64,000 nucleotides of DNA from contig CAWCCQ010000001.1 of assembly GCA_963794215.1 (NCBI GenBank), positions 744,001-808,000 of the forward strand, written 5' to 3'. The translations under genes were made by a program, and so were the position numbers. A model generated the notes under the pieces. The model was not told where the DNA came from. It saw nothing but the letters and a program-made list of their open reading frames with translations, and did not search any database. This stretch comes from DATKRB01 sp963794215 (GTDB taxonomy: Bacteria > Actinomycetota > Acidimicrobiia > Acidimicrobiales > RAAP-2). Of the stretch, positions 8,171 through 16,196 are shown piece by piece (within the stretch, counting starts at the first letter, position 1; every line of letters starts with the position of its first letter).

Positions 8171-8941
8171 TCAGTAGGCCTTCTTGGTGAAGCCACCGTC
8201 GACGAGGATCGTCTGACCGGTCACGAAACTGGCATCGTCCGAACAGAGAAACAGGGCCATGTTGGCCAGGTCCTCCATACGGCCCAGTCGCTTGACCAGC
8301 TGCCCGCCGACGAGCGTCTGCTCGATGCCGGCACGCTCCGGGTCGTTCATCCACTCGACGGCGGCCTCGGAGTCGACCAGGCCCGGCGCAATGCCGTTGA
8401 CCCGGATACCGTCGGGGGCCAAGGCACCAGCCAGCCCGACGGTGAGCGAGTTGAGCGCCAGCTTCGACACGCTGTAGGCGCCACCGCCCCCGTACGCGGC
8501 CATCGACGACTGATTGATGATCGCACCCCCACCGCCCGCCGCCATGGCCGGGTGACAGGCGGCCGAGCAGATGAGGGCGCCGATCACGTTGACGTCGAGC
8601 ACGTTGCGCCACTGGGGCACCGCGTCGATGGTGAAGGGAAGTTGCGCGTGCTGGAGGTGCACCCCGGCGTTGTTGACGAGGATGTCGATCCCGCCAAAAG
8701 CCTCCACGGCGGCCTCGGCCATGGCCACCGCGGCGGTCTCGTCAGTGACGTTCATCGGGAACGACAGGCCCTGGGAACCCGCCTGCTCGAGCTCCTTGAC
8801 GACGCGGTCACCGACGGCGGGGTCGAGGTCGGCGATCACGATGTTCGCCCCTTCGGCGGCGAACCGGTGCCCGTAGGTACGCCCGATCCCAGCCCCACCG
8901 CCGGTGATCACCACGGTCTTTCCCTCAAAGCGCATCGGCAT
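8171..8941 (-). CDS. SDR-family oxidoreductase
   Basis: A 256-residue classical SDR: TGGGAGIG cofactor loop at about residues 13-20, Asp of the IVIADLD strand indicating NAD(H) preference, the NNAG motif and YSVSK with the catalytic Tyr and Lys. It ends in ILVDGGFTKKAY, the usual C-terminal substrate-loop region. ATG at 8941 is chosen because GGGGGAAGG precedes it; the longer frame from 8965 would run through this ribosome-binding site. It is convergent with the DUF1801 gene (36-bp gap). Function beyond alcohol/ketone oxidoreduction is unknown. Confidence 0.9.
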   Translation of the reverse strand: MPMRFEGKTVVITGGGAGIGRTYGHRFAAEGANIVIADLDPAVGDRVVKELEQAGSQGLSFPMNVTDETAAVAMAEAAVEAFGGIDILVNNAGVHLQHAQLPFTIDAVPQWRNVLDVNVIGALICSAACHPAMAAGGGGAIINQSSMAAYGGGGAYSVSKLALNSLTVGLAGALAPDGIRVNGIAPGLVDSEAAVEWMNDPERAGIEQTLVGGQLVKRLGRMEDLANMALFLCSDDASFVTGQTILVDGGFTKKAY

Positions 8942-9038
8942 GCTGACCTTCCCCCTTTTTGGCACCGAGGCCCGCGGTGAGCGAGCCCGGCCGCGGTGAT
9001 CATTGTGTCCCAGGCGAACCCGGTCAAGCGATCGACGT

Positions 9039-9293
9039 CTACTCCGATCGCCAACGTCGATAGAGCTCGTTCAGCGCCGCCTGTGCTTGGGGGGTCAGCG
9101 CATCGGGCTCGATCGTGCCGCTCACGGCAATCGTGAGGCGGATTTGCTCCAGGTAGGCCGAGCAGTTCGGGCATGCACGAAGGTGGGTCTCGAAGCGACG
9201 ACGCTCGCGCCGCGAGAGCGCACCTTCGAGGTAGTCGGTGACGAGCTCGACCGCCTGCTGGCATACGATGTCCCGTCGTCGCAAGAGCATCAT
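9039..9293 (-). CDS. Zinc-finger anti-sigma factor
   Basis: An 84-residue cytosolic protein with the zf-HC2/ZAS motif: Cys11 in DIVCQQA and HLRACPNC (His-x3-Cys-x2-Cys), together the four Zn ligands of RsrA/ChrR-type anti-sigma factors. No transmembrane segment follows, so it is a soluble ZAS-type protein, often redox-responsive. It begins two bases after the stop of the ECF sigma gene, so the pair is cotranscribed and translationally coupled. It presumably binds and inhibits that sigma factor. Confidence 0.88.
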   Translation of the reverse strand: MMLLRRRDIVCQQAVELVTDYLEGALSRRERRRFETHLRACPNCSAYLEQIRLTIAVSGTIEPDALTPQAQAALNELYRRWRSE

Positions 9294-9295
9294 CG

Positions 9296-9928
9296 TCAGC
9301 CTTTCTGCAATTCGGCTTCGAGCACCGAGCGCATCCAGGCCCGGGCTCGGTGGAGCAACACCCGCTGGTTACCGCTCGTGATACCGAGCACGGCGCAGAC
9401 CTCAGCGTTGGAGAGCCCCTCGACGTCGCGTAGCAAGACCACCTCGCGCTGCCGGGGAGGGAGGTCGTCGAGCGCCCGCTTCAGAAGCGGCGCCCATCTC
9501 GCTGCGTCGACGCGGTCCTCGCTCTCCTCGGTCCACGACGCAACAGGGTCCGCCCACCCGCCCTGTGCGTCGAAACGGGCCGGATCGACCGTGCGCAATT
9601 GCGCATCGGCCGCTGGATGCTCGTCGGCTCCCGCCGAACGTGCCCGATGTACGAGGATCCGGAACAACCACGTCTTGAACGACGAGCGACCTTCAAATCT
9701 TTCGACCCCCCGGACCACGGCAAGCCACGTCTCTTGGACCGCTTCTTCGGCAACGGCTTGGCTGGGGAGCATCGAGCGGGCGAGACGGATCATCGGCTGT
9801 TGGTAGCGCGACACCAGCATGCCAAACGCTGCCTCGTCGCCATGACGAAGCCGGCTGAGCAACTCGGCATCCATCTCCACGACCCGGAGCGTAGGGCTCG
9901 ACGGTTCGACTCGGGCCGCGGCCGACAC
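9296..9928 (-). CDS. ECF RNA polymerase sigma factor
   Basis: A 210-residue group 4 (ECF) sigma factor. Region 2 covers about residues 24-90 with FGMLVSRYQQPMIRLA and the VQETWLAVVRG -10-recognition helix. Region 4 at about residues 150-200 has LPPRQREVVLLRDVEGLSNA and the recognition helix CAVLGITSGNQRVLLHRAR. The GTG at 9928 is chosen because GAGGA lies eight bases before it; an open frame to 10000 would put the start against the inverted repeat at 10004. It is followed at once by its anti-sigma gene and is divergent from the secreted beta-propeller gene at 10112, which may belong to its regulon. Confidence 0.88.
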   Translation of the reverse strand: MSAAARVEPSSPTLRVVEMDAELLSRLRHGDEAAFGMLVSRYQQPMIRLARSMLPSQAVAEEAVQETWLAVVRGVERFEGRSSFKTWLFRILVHRARSAGADEHPAADAQLRTVDPARFDAQGGWADPVASWTEESEDRVDAARWAPLLKRALDDLPPRQREVVLLRDVEGLSNAEVCAVLGITSGNQRVLLHRARAWMRSVLEAELQKG

Positions 9929-10003
9929 GCCATCCTCCTCGGAGCCCGTCGAACCGACGGGCCGAGTGCCGGGCATACCCGTTCGGTCCTCGACGAGCAC
10001 CGA

Positions 10004-10054
10004 AGCGTTACAGGCTGGCCCGATCTGGGTGCGGTGGCGTCACGACGTAACGCT
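10004..10054. promoter_or_regulatory. Inverted GTAACGCT elements between ECF sigma and propeller genes
   Basis: AGCGTTAC (10004-10011) and GTAACGCT (10047-10054) are perfect inverted copies that point outwards into the two divergent genes. ECF sigma factors recognise -35 boxes with an AAC core, so each copy could be the -35 box of one divergent, autoregulated promoter. Clear matching -10 boxes were not found. Confidence 0.4.
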
Positions 10055-10111
10055 TTGTGCGCGCCCGGAGACTGCAGAGGTGAGACGTTCGCCCCGACAT
10101 GAGGAAACACG

Positions 10112-11266
10112 ATGAAGCGAATCACCCGTCTGGCCCTCGGCGCTGGCGTGGCCCTTGGCGCATCAGCGCTTGGGGTCCCGGCTACCGCCGGAGCGGTTGG
10201 AGCCCTCGGACCGCCCTTCGGGAGCGGCGCCGATCACGCCGTCTTCGTCCAGACCGACAACGTCGCGGGCAACCAGATCGTCGCCTACCAACGGGCCGGC
10301 AATGGGGTGCTCACCCTTGCTGGTACCTACCCGACGGGCGGGTTGGGCAGCGTCCTCACCGGGTCGGTGGTCGACCACCTGGCGTCGCAGGGCTCGCTCA
10401 CCTACGACCAGCGCGACGACCTGCTCTACGCGGTGAACGCGGGCAGCAACACCGTGTCGGTCTTCGGTGTCCGGGGAGATCAACTCAGCCTGCGCCAGGT
10501 AGTGAACTCGGGGGGCACCTTTCCGGTCAGCGTGGCCGTGCACGGCAACCTGGTCTACGTGCTCAACGCAGAGAACGGCGGTTCGGTCCAGGGCTACGCG
10601 GTGGCCTTTGGCCGTCTGTTCCCCCTTGGTGGGTCCAATCGCGCCCTCGGCCTGAACCCCGCCGCGACTCCCCAGTTCACCAATACTCCCGGGCAGGTGG
10701 CCTTCTCGCCCGACGGCACCCAATTGATCGTGACGACCAAGGCGAACGGGAACGACATCGACGTCTTTCGCGTCGGCGCGTTGGGCATTCTCTCACCGTC
10801 CCCGGTCGTGAACCCCGAACCCGGCGCGGTCCCCTTCGGCGTCAGCTTCGACCCAGCGGGCCACCTGGTGGTGGCCGAGTCGTCGAGCACCGACCCCGCA
10901 CTGGCGACCTTCGCGCTGAATCGAGACGGGTCCGCGACCCTTCTCGACACGGTCGGGACCGGCCAACCTGCGACCTGCTGGGTCGCGCCCGCCCAAGGCT
11001 TCTTCTTCACCTCCAACGCGGGAGGTCCGTCGGTGAGCGGGTTTGACGAGCGGAGCACTGGACAGCTCACGCTCCTCGGCGACACCGTCACCGACCCCGG
11101 ACCGGTCGACGCCTCGGCGACGACGAACGGGCAATTCCTCTACGTGCAGACCGGCGGCAACGGGATCGTCGACGAGTTCGCGGTCTCGCCGAGCGGAACG
11201 CTCACCGAGATCGGTTCGGTCACCGTGGCCGGCGCGGTCGGTGGCGAGGGCATCGTGGCCTTCTAA
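10112..11266 (+). CDS. Secreted lactonase/YncE-like seven-bladed beta-propeller protein
   Basis: A 384-residue exported protein. Residues 1-28 (MKRITRLALGAGVALGASAL onward) are a Sec signal peptide with a probable cleavage after ATAGA. The mature part is built of repeated 50-residue blades with motifs such as LLYAVNAGSNTVSVFGV, VAFSPDGTQLIVTTK and FLYVQTGGNGIVDEF, as in 6-phosphogluconolactonase-like and YncE-like proteins. Enzymatic function is not implied. A GAGGAAAC ribosome-binding site precedes ATG 10112. It is divergent from an ECF sigma/anti-sigma pair and shares an inverted-repeat promoter region with it. Its stop overlaps the stop of the convergent PanE-like gene by four bases. Confidence 0.85.
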   Translation: MKRITRLALGAGVALGASALGVPATAGAVGALGPPFGSGADHAVFVQTDNVAGNQIVAYQRAGNGVLTLAGTYPTGGLGSVLTGSVVDHLASQGSLTYDQRDDLLYAVNAGSNTVSVFGVRGDQLSLRQVVNSGGTFPVSVAVHGNLVYVLNAENGGSVQGYAVAFGRLFPLGGSNRALGLNPAATPQFTNTPGQVAFSPDGTQLIVTTKANGNDIDVFRVGALGILSPSPVVNPEPGAVPFGVSFDPAGHLVVAESSSTDPALATFALNRDGSATLLDTVGTGQPATCWVAPAQGFFFTSNAGGPSVSGFDERSTGQLTLLGDTVTDPGPVDASATTNGQFLYVQTGGNGIVDEFAVSPSGTLTEIGSVTVAGAVGGEGIVAF

Positions 11267-12252
11267 AGAGCGTCGCCGGACTCGAACCGCTGTATCTCCG
11301 ATTCGATCGCCTCCAGAGACAGTGATCCGGGCGGGACCCGGTCGCGTGCCATGCGGTTCGCCAGGCGGCGCAACACCGCGTTCACTGGGGTCGCCACCCC
11401 GTGGAGCTGGCCGAGCAGAACGATCTCCCCGTTGAGCCAATCGGCCTCAATGCTGCCCGTGCTACGCGCCAAGCTCTGCCACGATGAGCTCCCCTGGTGC
11501 GCCACGCCCCCGGCGACACGCAGGGGCGACATGGCGCCGCGTCGCGCCCGGTCCTCCTCGGAGCTGGCCCAATCGATGCCGGCGGCCTTGTAGCACGCTT
11601 CGCCCTCAGCCCGGGCCCGGCGGGACACGTCACTGCGACGGCTGCCCGCCCCGCACGCCGCGTCCAGCGCGTTGCCCAGATTGCCCAACAGCTTGGCGTA
11701 CTTCCACCTCATGACGTCGCGATCGGCGCGGGACTCGAACATCGCCCCCCGCAGATCGGCCGCCAGCCGTTCACAGGTCGCATCGATGCCGCGCGGATAG
11801 CAGCCCACGTCGAGGATCCCAGCCACCGGCGCTGCGTGGAGATACACCACACCGGGTTCGAGATGCGTGGCAGGAATCACGACACACATCGCATAGGTCG
11901 CGAACCCTCGGCGCGCCGCCATCCGCTCGTTGTCGACGCCGTTCTGGGCGCAGATGACGGCGACGTCGGCCCCGATGACCGCCTCGAGCTCGACGACAGC
12001 GGCGTCGGTTGCCTGACCCTTCATCGCCAGGATCACCACGTCCCCGGGCTCGGGTGCGGCCTCGGCCGGCGACCCCGCCACCGTGACCGTGGGCCACAAG
12101 TCCTCGTCCGGCGTGCGCAACTGCAAGCCGGCCGTTCGGAGCACATCGAGATGCGCGCCACGCGCGACCAGGGTGACGTCGTGCCCTGCCTGCGCGAGCC
12201 GGCCGCCGATCGCTCCACCGACCGCACCGGCGCCGTAGACGATGTAGCGCAT
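11263..12252 (-). CDS. 2-dehydropantoate 2-reductase family protein (PanE/ApbA)
   Basis: A 329-residue NADPH-dependent ketopantoate-reductase-like enzyme. It starts with the dinucleotide-binding motif YGAGAVGGAIGGRL and has the conserved AMKGQATDAA and CAQNGVDNE segments. The C-terminal helical domain has WKYAKLLGNLGNAL, with the family's catalytic Lys, and SIEADWLNGEI. True PanE makes pantoate for CoA synthesis, but many actinobacterial paralogues with this architecture act on other 2-oxo acids, and no pantothenate gene is nearby. ATG at 12252 is the natural start. Confidence 0.88.
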   Translation of the reverse strand: MRYIVYGAGAVGGAIGGRLAQAGHDVTLVARGAHLDVLRTAGLQLRTPDEDLWPTVTVAGSPAEAAPEPGDVVILAMKGQATDAAVVELEAVIGADVAVICAQNGVDNERMAARRGFATYAMCVVIPATHLEPGVVYLHAAPVAGILDVGCYPRGIDATCERLAADLRGAMFESRADRDVMRWKYAKLLGNLGNALDAACGAGSRRSDVSRRARAEGEACYKAAGIDWASSEEDRARRGAMSPLRVAGGVAHQGSSSWQSLARSTGSIEADWLNGEIVLLGQLHGVATPVNAVLRRLANRMARDRVPPGSLSLEAIESEIQRFESGDAL

Positions 12253-12447
12253 CGGGAAAGTCTACGTGACCTCCCCGCCACGACCGCCTGTCGCCCGGCG
12301 ATCCTCAGAGGGCCAGGCCCACCTTGGAGATGACGCCACATCCCTACTCGCAGGGCAAAGGCGCTTGACCCAGGTGCACTACGCTCAAAGCGCATTTTCT
12401 CCAGCCGTCGCCCCCGGATGTGCGTCGAGGCCTCCCGAAAGGACACC

Positions 12448-13530
12448 ATGAAGATTGACACGTCCCTCTTCGGCGGCTTGAGTGACGCCGCGGCGGTTGC
12501 CGATCGGGCCCGACAATCGGGGTACGACGGTTTGTGGTCGGCGGAGCTGGCACACGATCCGTTCCTGCCGTTGGCCCGGGCGGCCGACGACGCCGGCACG
12601 ATGGAGCTCGGGACGTCGATCGTGGTCGCGTTTGCCCGCTCGCCCATGACGTTGGCCAGCACCGCGTGGGATCTCCAAGCCCTGACCGAGGGCCGATTCG
12701 TGCTCGGTCTGGGTTCCCAGGTGCGGGCCCACATCGAACGACGGTTCTCCATGCCCTGGTCGCAACCCGCTGCCCGCATGGCGGAGTTCGTCTCCGCCCT
12801 GCGAGCCATCTGGGCGTCCTGGCAGGAGGGCACCCCGTTGGACTTCCAGGGTGACTTCTACTCGCACACCCTCATGACGCCCAATTTCAATCCGGGGCCA
12901 CTTGCCCAAGATCCGCCACGGGTGCTGGTGGCGGCCGTAGGAAAGGCCATGACCAGGGCGGCGGCCAGGGTGGCCGATGGTCTCTTGGTCCATGGCTTCA
13001 CCACAGCGCACTACGTCCGCGAAGTCACCCTGCCCACGCTGGACGAAGCCCTCGCAGCGGCGGGGCGATCTCGAGCGAATTTCGAGGTGAAATACGCACC
13101 GTTCGTCGTGACCGGAACGACCGAAGAGGAGATGGCCCGGTCGGCCACCGAGGTCCGTGAGCGAATCGCGTTCTACGCCTCGACCCCGGCCTACCGCCCG
13201 GTGCTCGAGGTCCACGGGTGGGGTGATCTGCAGGGCGAGCTCAACACGCTGGCCCGCAAGGGCGAGTGGAAGACCATGGGCACGCTCATCGACGACGACG
13301 TCCTCGGGGCGTTCGCGTTGCAGAGCCCGACCGATACGCTGCCGACGGCCCTCGGCACGTGGGTGGCGGGGCTGGCTGACCGGACGAGCTTCATTCCCCC
13401 CGCGAGCGCGGATCCTGAACAGACCCGAGCCATGCTGCGCGAGATCCGGACGGCTGCCGGCTCGCCGACACGAAGCGAGAGAGGGGGAGTTCCCCTCTCT
13501 CGCCCTGCGAGACTCCCGACTTGTGACTGA
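12448..13530 (+). CDS. F420-dependent luciferase-like oxidoreductase (TIGR03617-like)
   Basis: A 360-residue TIM-barrel protein of the luciferase-like monooxygenase family, most like the actinobacterial F420-binding subgroup. Recognisable segments are GYDGLWSAELAHDPFLPLA, the LGTSIVVAFARSPM strand, TEGRFVLGLGSQV and a PPRVLVAAVGKAM strand. It would use reduced or oxidised F420 for hydride transfer on an unknown substrate. ATG at 12448 follows AAAGGA at the correct distance. The last 25 residues are Ser/Arg/Pro-rich and look non-conserved. Confidence 0.88.
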   Translation: MKIDTSLFGGLSDAAAVADRARQSGYDGLWSAELAHDPFLPLARAADDAGTMELGTSIVVAFARSPMTLASTAWDLQALTEGRFVLGLGSQVRAHIERRFSMPWSQPAARMAEFVSALRAIWASWQEGTPLDFQGDFYSHTLMTPNFNPGPLAQDPPRVLVAAVGKAMTRAAARVADGLLVHGFTTAHYVREVTLPTLDEALAAAGRSRANFEVKYAPFVVTGTTEEEMARSATEVRERIAFYASTPAYRPVLEVHGWGDLQGELNTLARKGEWKTMGTLIDDDVLGAFALQSPTDTLPTALGTWVAGLADRTSFIPPASADPEQTRAMLREIRTAAGSPTRSERGGVPLSRPARLPTCD

Positions 13531-13638
13531 CGGAGAGCCGCCAGTCCAAAATACCCCTGACCGGACGCAATTGCGCCGCGCCTGTGTTGCCCTCGTACCT
13601 GTCGGGCCCACGGCCAGGTCGTCGAGCGGGCGTCGGCG

Positions 13639-13803
13639 CTACTCCGACCAATAGGTCGTCTCCAGGCTCAGCTCCACCGGGTGGCCCTGTGGGCACCCCC
13701 CGAGGTCGCCGGTCACGTTGCCCGACTCGAAGCTCACGCGATCCATCTGAATCGGCGATCTGAACTCGACACCACAGGTTGGACATCGAACGATCAGCGC
13801 CAT
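13639..13803 (-). CDS. 54-residue zinc-ribbon-like protein
   Basis: A short gene with an excellent AGGAGG ribosome-binding site six bases before ATG 13803. The product begins MALIVRCPTCGVEF and contains a second potential metal site in GGCPQGHPVEL, so two Cys from CPTC and Cys/His from CPQGH could bind one Zn ion. The middle part has alternating hydrophobic residues typical of a small beta-sheet. No family was recognised. It is transcribed in the same direction as the broken TfoX gene upstream. Confidence 0.6.
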   Translation of the reverse strand: MALIVRCPTCGVEFRSPIQMDRVSFESGNVTGDLGGCPQGHPVELSLETTYWSE

Positions 13804-14205
13804 GCGCTCCTCCTTGCTTCACATCCATCCGCGTGTGCTCGAAATCCCAGGGGCGTGCCCTTTGAAGGAACCGACTGCCGATTCTTCTCGGCGGGCAGCG
13901 AGCGGGCGCGGCTGGTACTCCGTCGCACCCACTTTTCCGGCTGACACTGGCTGGCAACGTCCCTTGCGGCGACACGCCACCACCCGGTCATCGGACGGCC
14001 GCGCGTGATCGCCACCTCGTCCTGCGTGGTCTCCGCCAGGCGGTCGGAATGTTCGGGATCGACCCCCACGAGCTCGCCGTCGCCACTGGCAGGGATCGCC
14101 CTGTTGGCGCCCACCAGAAAATCAGATCGCCGAGCATCTTCTTCTCCTGCATTTTCTCGTTCGCCGGTCGCGGATGCGATGCGCCAGGTCTTCGTCGTAC
14201 GCCAC
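13794..14205 (-). pseudogene. Broken TfoX N-terminal-domain gene
   Basis: Three consecutive frames together give a TfoX/Sxy N-terminal domain: VAYDEDLAHRIRD from GTG 14205, then NEKMQEKKMLGDLIF, then VGANRAIPASGDGELVGVDP to WVRRSTSRARSLPAEK. The order and wording match the family consensus (AYDEDLAHRIR, EKKMFGGLAFLVGG, VRVDP, KGWLRV, WV, A.SLP). About six to nine residues are missing after HRIRD, and one-base shifts occur near 14165 and 14116. The stop at 13794 overlaps the start of the 54-residue gene. Either a decayed gene or one damaged by assembly indels. Confidence 0.65.
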
Positions 14206-14237
14206 GATCGCGAGCGTAGACGTGTACCTGCTCGGCG

Positions 14238-14759
14238 TCAGTGGCGAGTGAGCACCGCGGTGATCCGGTTGAAGCGCCGGTCTTCGTCGCCGGCGATCCG
14301 TCCCACCCAGCGCAGGACCTCCGCCACGTCGACGTCGGTGCCTCCCACGAGAATGGCGTCGATGTCGATCCAGTCCTTCGGGCGATTGAACACCACCTTG
14401 CACACGATGAGGTGCTCCGGCGCGAGTATCGAGATCGTCTCGTCCGCAAACGGCACGGATCGGCGCGCTACGCCCGCCGCGTCGTGGAACGCGTCATAGG
14501 ACATGAAGAGGTCGATGGGTGTCGTCTCCCACATCACCCGAGCCTGACCATCACGCTCCACGAGCGCCGCGACGACCGGATCGTCAGCAGCTGCACCGAG
14601 CCGCGTGAGGGGGCCCGCCACATCGGAGAACCGCTCGGCCGGGACGAAGACATTGAGGTCGATGTCGATGGTGGCCCGCGGCTCGGCGTAGTACGCGAGC
14701 GCCAACGCGCCGCCGAAGGCGTGGGGGATGTCGGTCAGGGCACCTTCGATCGCCAGCAC
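14238..14759 (-). CDS. AbiEii-like nucleotidyltransferase, toxin candidate
   Basis: A 173-residue protein of the nucleotidyltransferase superfamily in its AbiEii/AbiGii or DUF6036-like form. The signature is HAFGGALALAYYAEPRATID followed by IDLNVF: a GG motif and an RxTxDID segment with the metal-binding Asp pair. Later segments PIDLFMSYDAFHD and APEHLIVCKVVFNRPKDWID also occur in this family. Such proteins transfer nucleotides, in known toxins to tRNA. GTG at 14759 is chosen as the first in-frame start after the upstream XRE gene, whose stop is 22 bp away. Genetic pairing with an XRE regulator supports a toxin-antitoxin role. Confidence 0.75.
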   Translation of the reverse strand: MLAIEGALTDIPHAFGGALALAYYAEPRATIDIDLNVFVPAERFSDVAGPLTRLGAAADDPVVAALVERDGQARVMWETTPIDLFMSYDAFHDAAGVARRSVPFADETISILAPEHLIVCKVVFNRPKDWIDIDAILVGGTDVDVAEVLRWVGRIAGDEDRRFNRITAVLTRH

Positions 14760-14781
14760 CCGCTCGCGAGGGTGAGTCCAC

Positions 14782-15111
14782 TCACCTCGAGATGAGTCGA
14801 GGGGCCACCAGCGCCGGATTTCGCCGCCGAGCCGGAAGGGCATCGACCAACGACAGCACGTCGAGCAGCCGGCGGGCATGCTCGTGTGCGTCAGCGGCGG
14901 TCGGTAGGTCGGACCCGTTGGGCACCGAGCCCAGTTGGAGCTGCTCACCTGCAGCTTCGACCAGACTGCGTAGCGTCTCGAAGGTGGGATCCCGACGCCC
15001 GTGCTCGTACGCCGAGATGACCGGTTGCGATGTGCCGGCTCGCCGCGCCAGGTCCGCCTGGGTGAGCCCCTGTCGACGTCGAACGGATTTGATGAGCGCT
15101 GACGGATCCAC
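14782..15111 (-). CDS. XRE-family helix-turn-helix regulator, antitoxin candidate
   Basis: A 109-residue protein with a lambda-repressor-like HTH at about residues 5-60: LIKSVRRRQGLTQADLARRA, TSQPVISAYEHGRRDPTFET and LRSLVEAAGEQL. The C-terminal 45 residues probably contact the partner. GTG at 15111 lies eight bases after a perfect TATACT -10 box, so translation is probably leaderless; a longer frame to 15342 lacks conserved residues. Directly downstream (22-bp gap) is the nucleotidyltransferase. The regulator would repress the pair's own promoter, as usual for antitoxins. Confidence 0.8.
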   Translation of the reverse strand: MDPSALIKSVRRRQGLTQADLARRAGTSQPVISAYEHGRRDPTFETLRSLVEAAGEQLQLGSVPNGSDLPTAADAHEHARRLLDVLSLVDALPARRRNPALVAPRLISR

Positions 15112-15124
15112 GTCCCAGAGTATA
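15112..15124 (-). promoter_or_regulatory. Leaderless promoter of the XRE/nucleotidyltransferase pair
   Basis: On the minus strand a TATACT -10 hexamer (15124-15119) lies seven bases before the GTG at 15111, placing the transcription start at the start codon. No good -35 box was seen; the AT-rich surroundings stand out in this GC-rich DNA. Confidence 0.45.
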
Positions 15125-15227
15125 TCGGATCGTCTATGATTTGACGCCGGACACTCGGCTGGCCACGGCCATCTGGAGCATTGGCTCTGGGAGTCTGCGT
15201 CCGTGCCCGCCCTCGCCGTCCGTCCCG

Positions 15228-16127
15228 TCAATCCAGACGGGGGTACTCCACCACACACAGCTCGACGAGCTCTTGGCTCAAGAGCGTCGCCGACTCGTCG
15301 CGCGGGCTGTAGAGGCACGTCAGCTCCGGATGCGCGCCGCACTCGTCGCCGTCGATGCGCAGGCCGGCTGCCCGACAGATCACCACCTGGGCGCGGTCGG
15401 CGTCCAGGTGGTACCGACCCCCCTCGGAGAGACGGATCATCTGGAGGTGGACGTCACCGCGAGGTCCTTGATGGTCATAGAAACGGCCGAGTTCCTTCAC
15501 CTCGACTCCGGGTGCGAGGTCGAAATAGCTGAATGCCGCGGGACGCAGCACGATGGGTTCTTCGTAGCGGGGAGGAGGAACGGTGAACCGCTCTCCGGCC
15601 AGCTCCGCCGCAGCCTCGTACATCGCTTCGACCGCATCGTAGTGACGATCCTCCCCCGTCATCGGATCGACGCCGTGGTAGACGCCGGCGGTCACCGTGC
15701 CCCGAGCCCGCAGTTGTTGTCGAGCCTGTCCGAGCAAGGGTTTCCAATACGGCCCGATCATGTTCTCAGTGCCGAACCCGAACTGGCTGGAGAACCCCAC
15801 ATAGGGCCCAACTTTGTTCTCGGGTCCGTAGTACGCACCGCTCGGAAAGTAGGCAAGATCACCGGCCTCGATGTTCTTTCCAGGCGCAAAGTTCTTGGTG
15901 CCCGAGTCGCACCATCGGAGCTGCTGAAGGGCATGGTGGTGACGAGGAGCGGTGAACGGGTTCTCCGTCCACGCGGATCCGCCGTAGCCCAGCCAGAAAT
16001 GCAACCCATCAGCTGCGACTTCACGGAAGACGCGGCGCCCGAGCGTCTCCCCTCGCCTCGACGACGACCTGGTCTCGTCGCGCACGTGCCTACGTGTGGG
16101 CGTCTCGCCGACCACGACCACCTTCAT
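15228..16127 (-). CDS. Cupin-type protein of unknown function
   Basis: A 299-residue protein. The core around residues 45-115 looks like a cupin/bicupin strand pattern, with HFWLGYGGSAWTENPFTAPR, HHHALQQLRW and NIEAGDLAYFPSGAYYGPE. A second half has FSYFDLAPGVEVKELGRFYD and DVHLQMIRLSEGGRYHLDAD. The His cluster could bind a metal. Such proteins are often dioxygenases, isomerases or sensors of small aromatic or carbonyl substrates, but no specific family was recognised. It lies 69 bp downstream of a MarR gene on the same strand, so it is likely controlled by that regulator. Confidence 0.7.
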   Translation of the reverse strand: MKVVVVGETPTRRHVRDETRSSSRRGETLGRRVFREVAADGLHFWLGYGGSAWTENPFTAPRHHHALQQLRWCDSGTKNFAPGKNIEAGDLAYFPSGAYYGPENKVGPYVGFSSQFGFGTENMIGPYWKPLLGQARQQLRARGTVTAGVYHGVDPMTGEDRHYDAVEAMYEAAAELAGERFTVPPPRYEEPIVLRPAAFSYFDLAPGVEVKELGRFYDHQGPRGDVHLQMIRLSEGGRYHLDADRAQVVICRAAGLRIDGDECGAHPELTCLYSPRDESATLLSQELVELCVVEYPRLD

Positions 16128-16196
16128 CAGAGAACCTCCTTGGGCTGGCGCAATACGTCACAGAGCGACGGGGGAGGTTGGCGTCCCCCAGGGCCA

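Noticed and set aside
9900..9920. GGTTCGA-like tRNA T-loop string
   Set aside because: It lies inside the ECF sigma coding sequence and no cloverleaf can be drawn around it.
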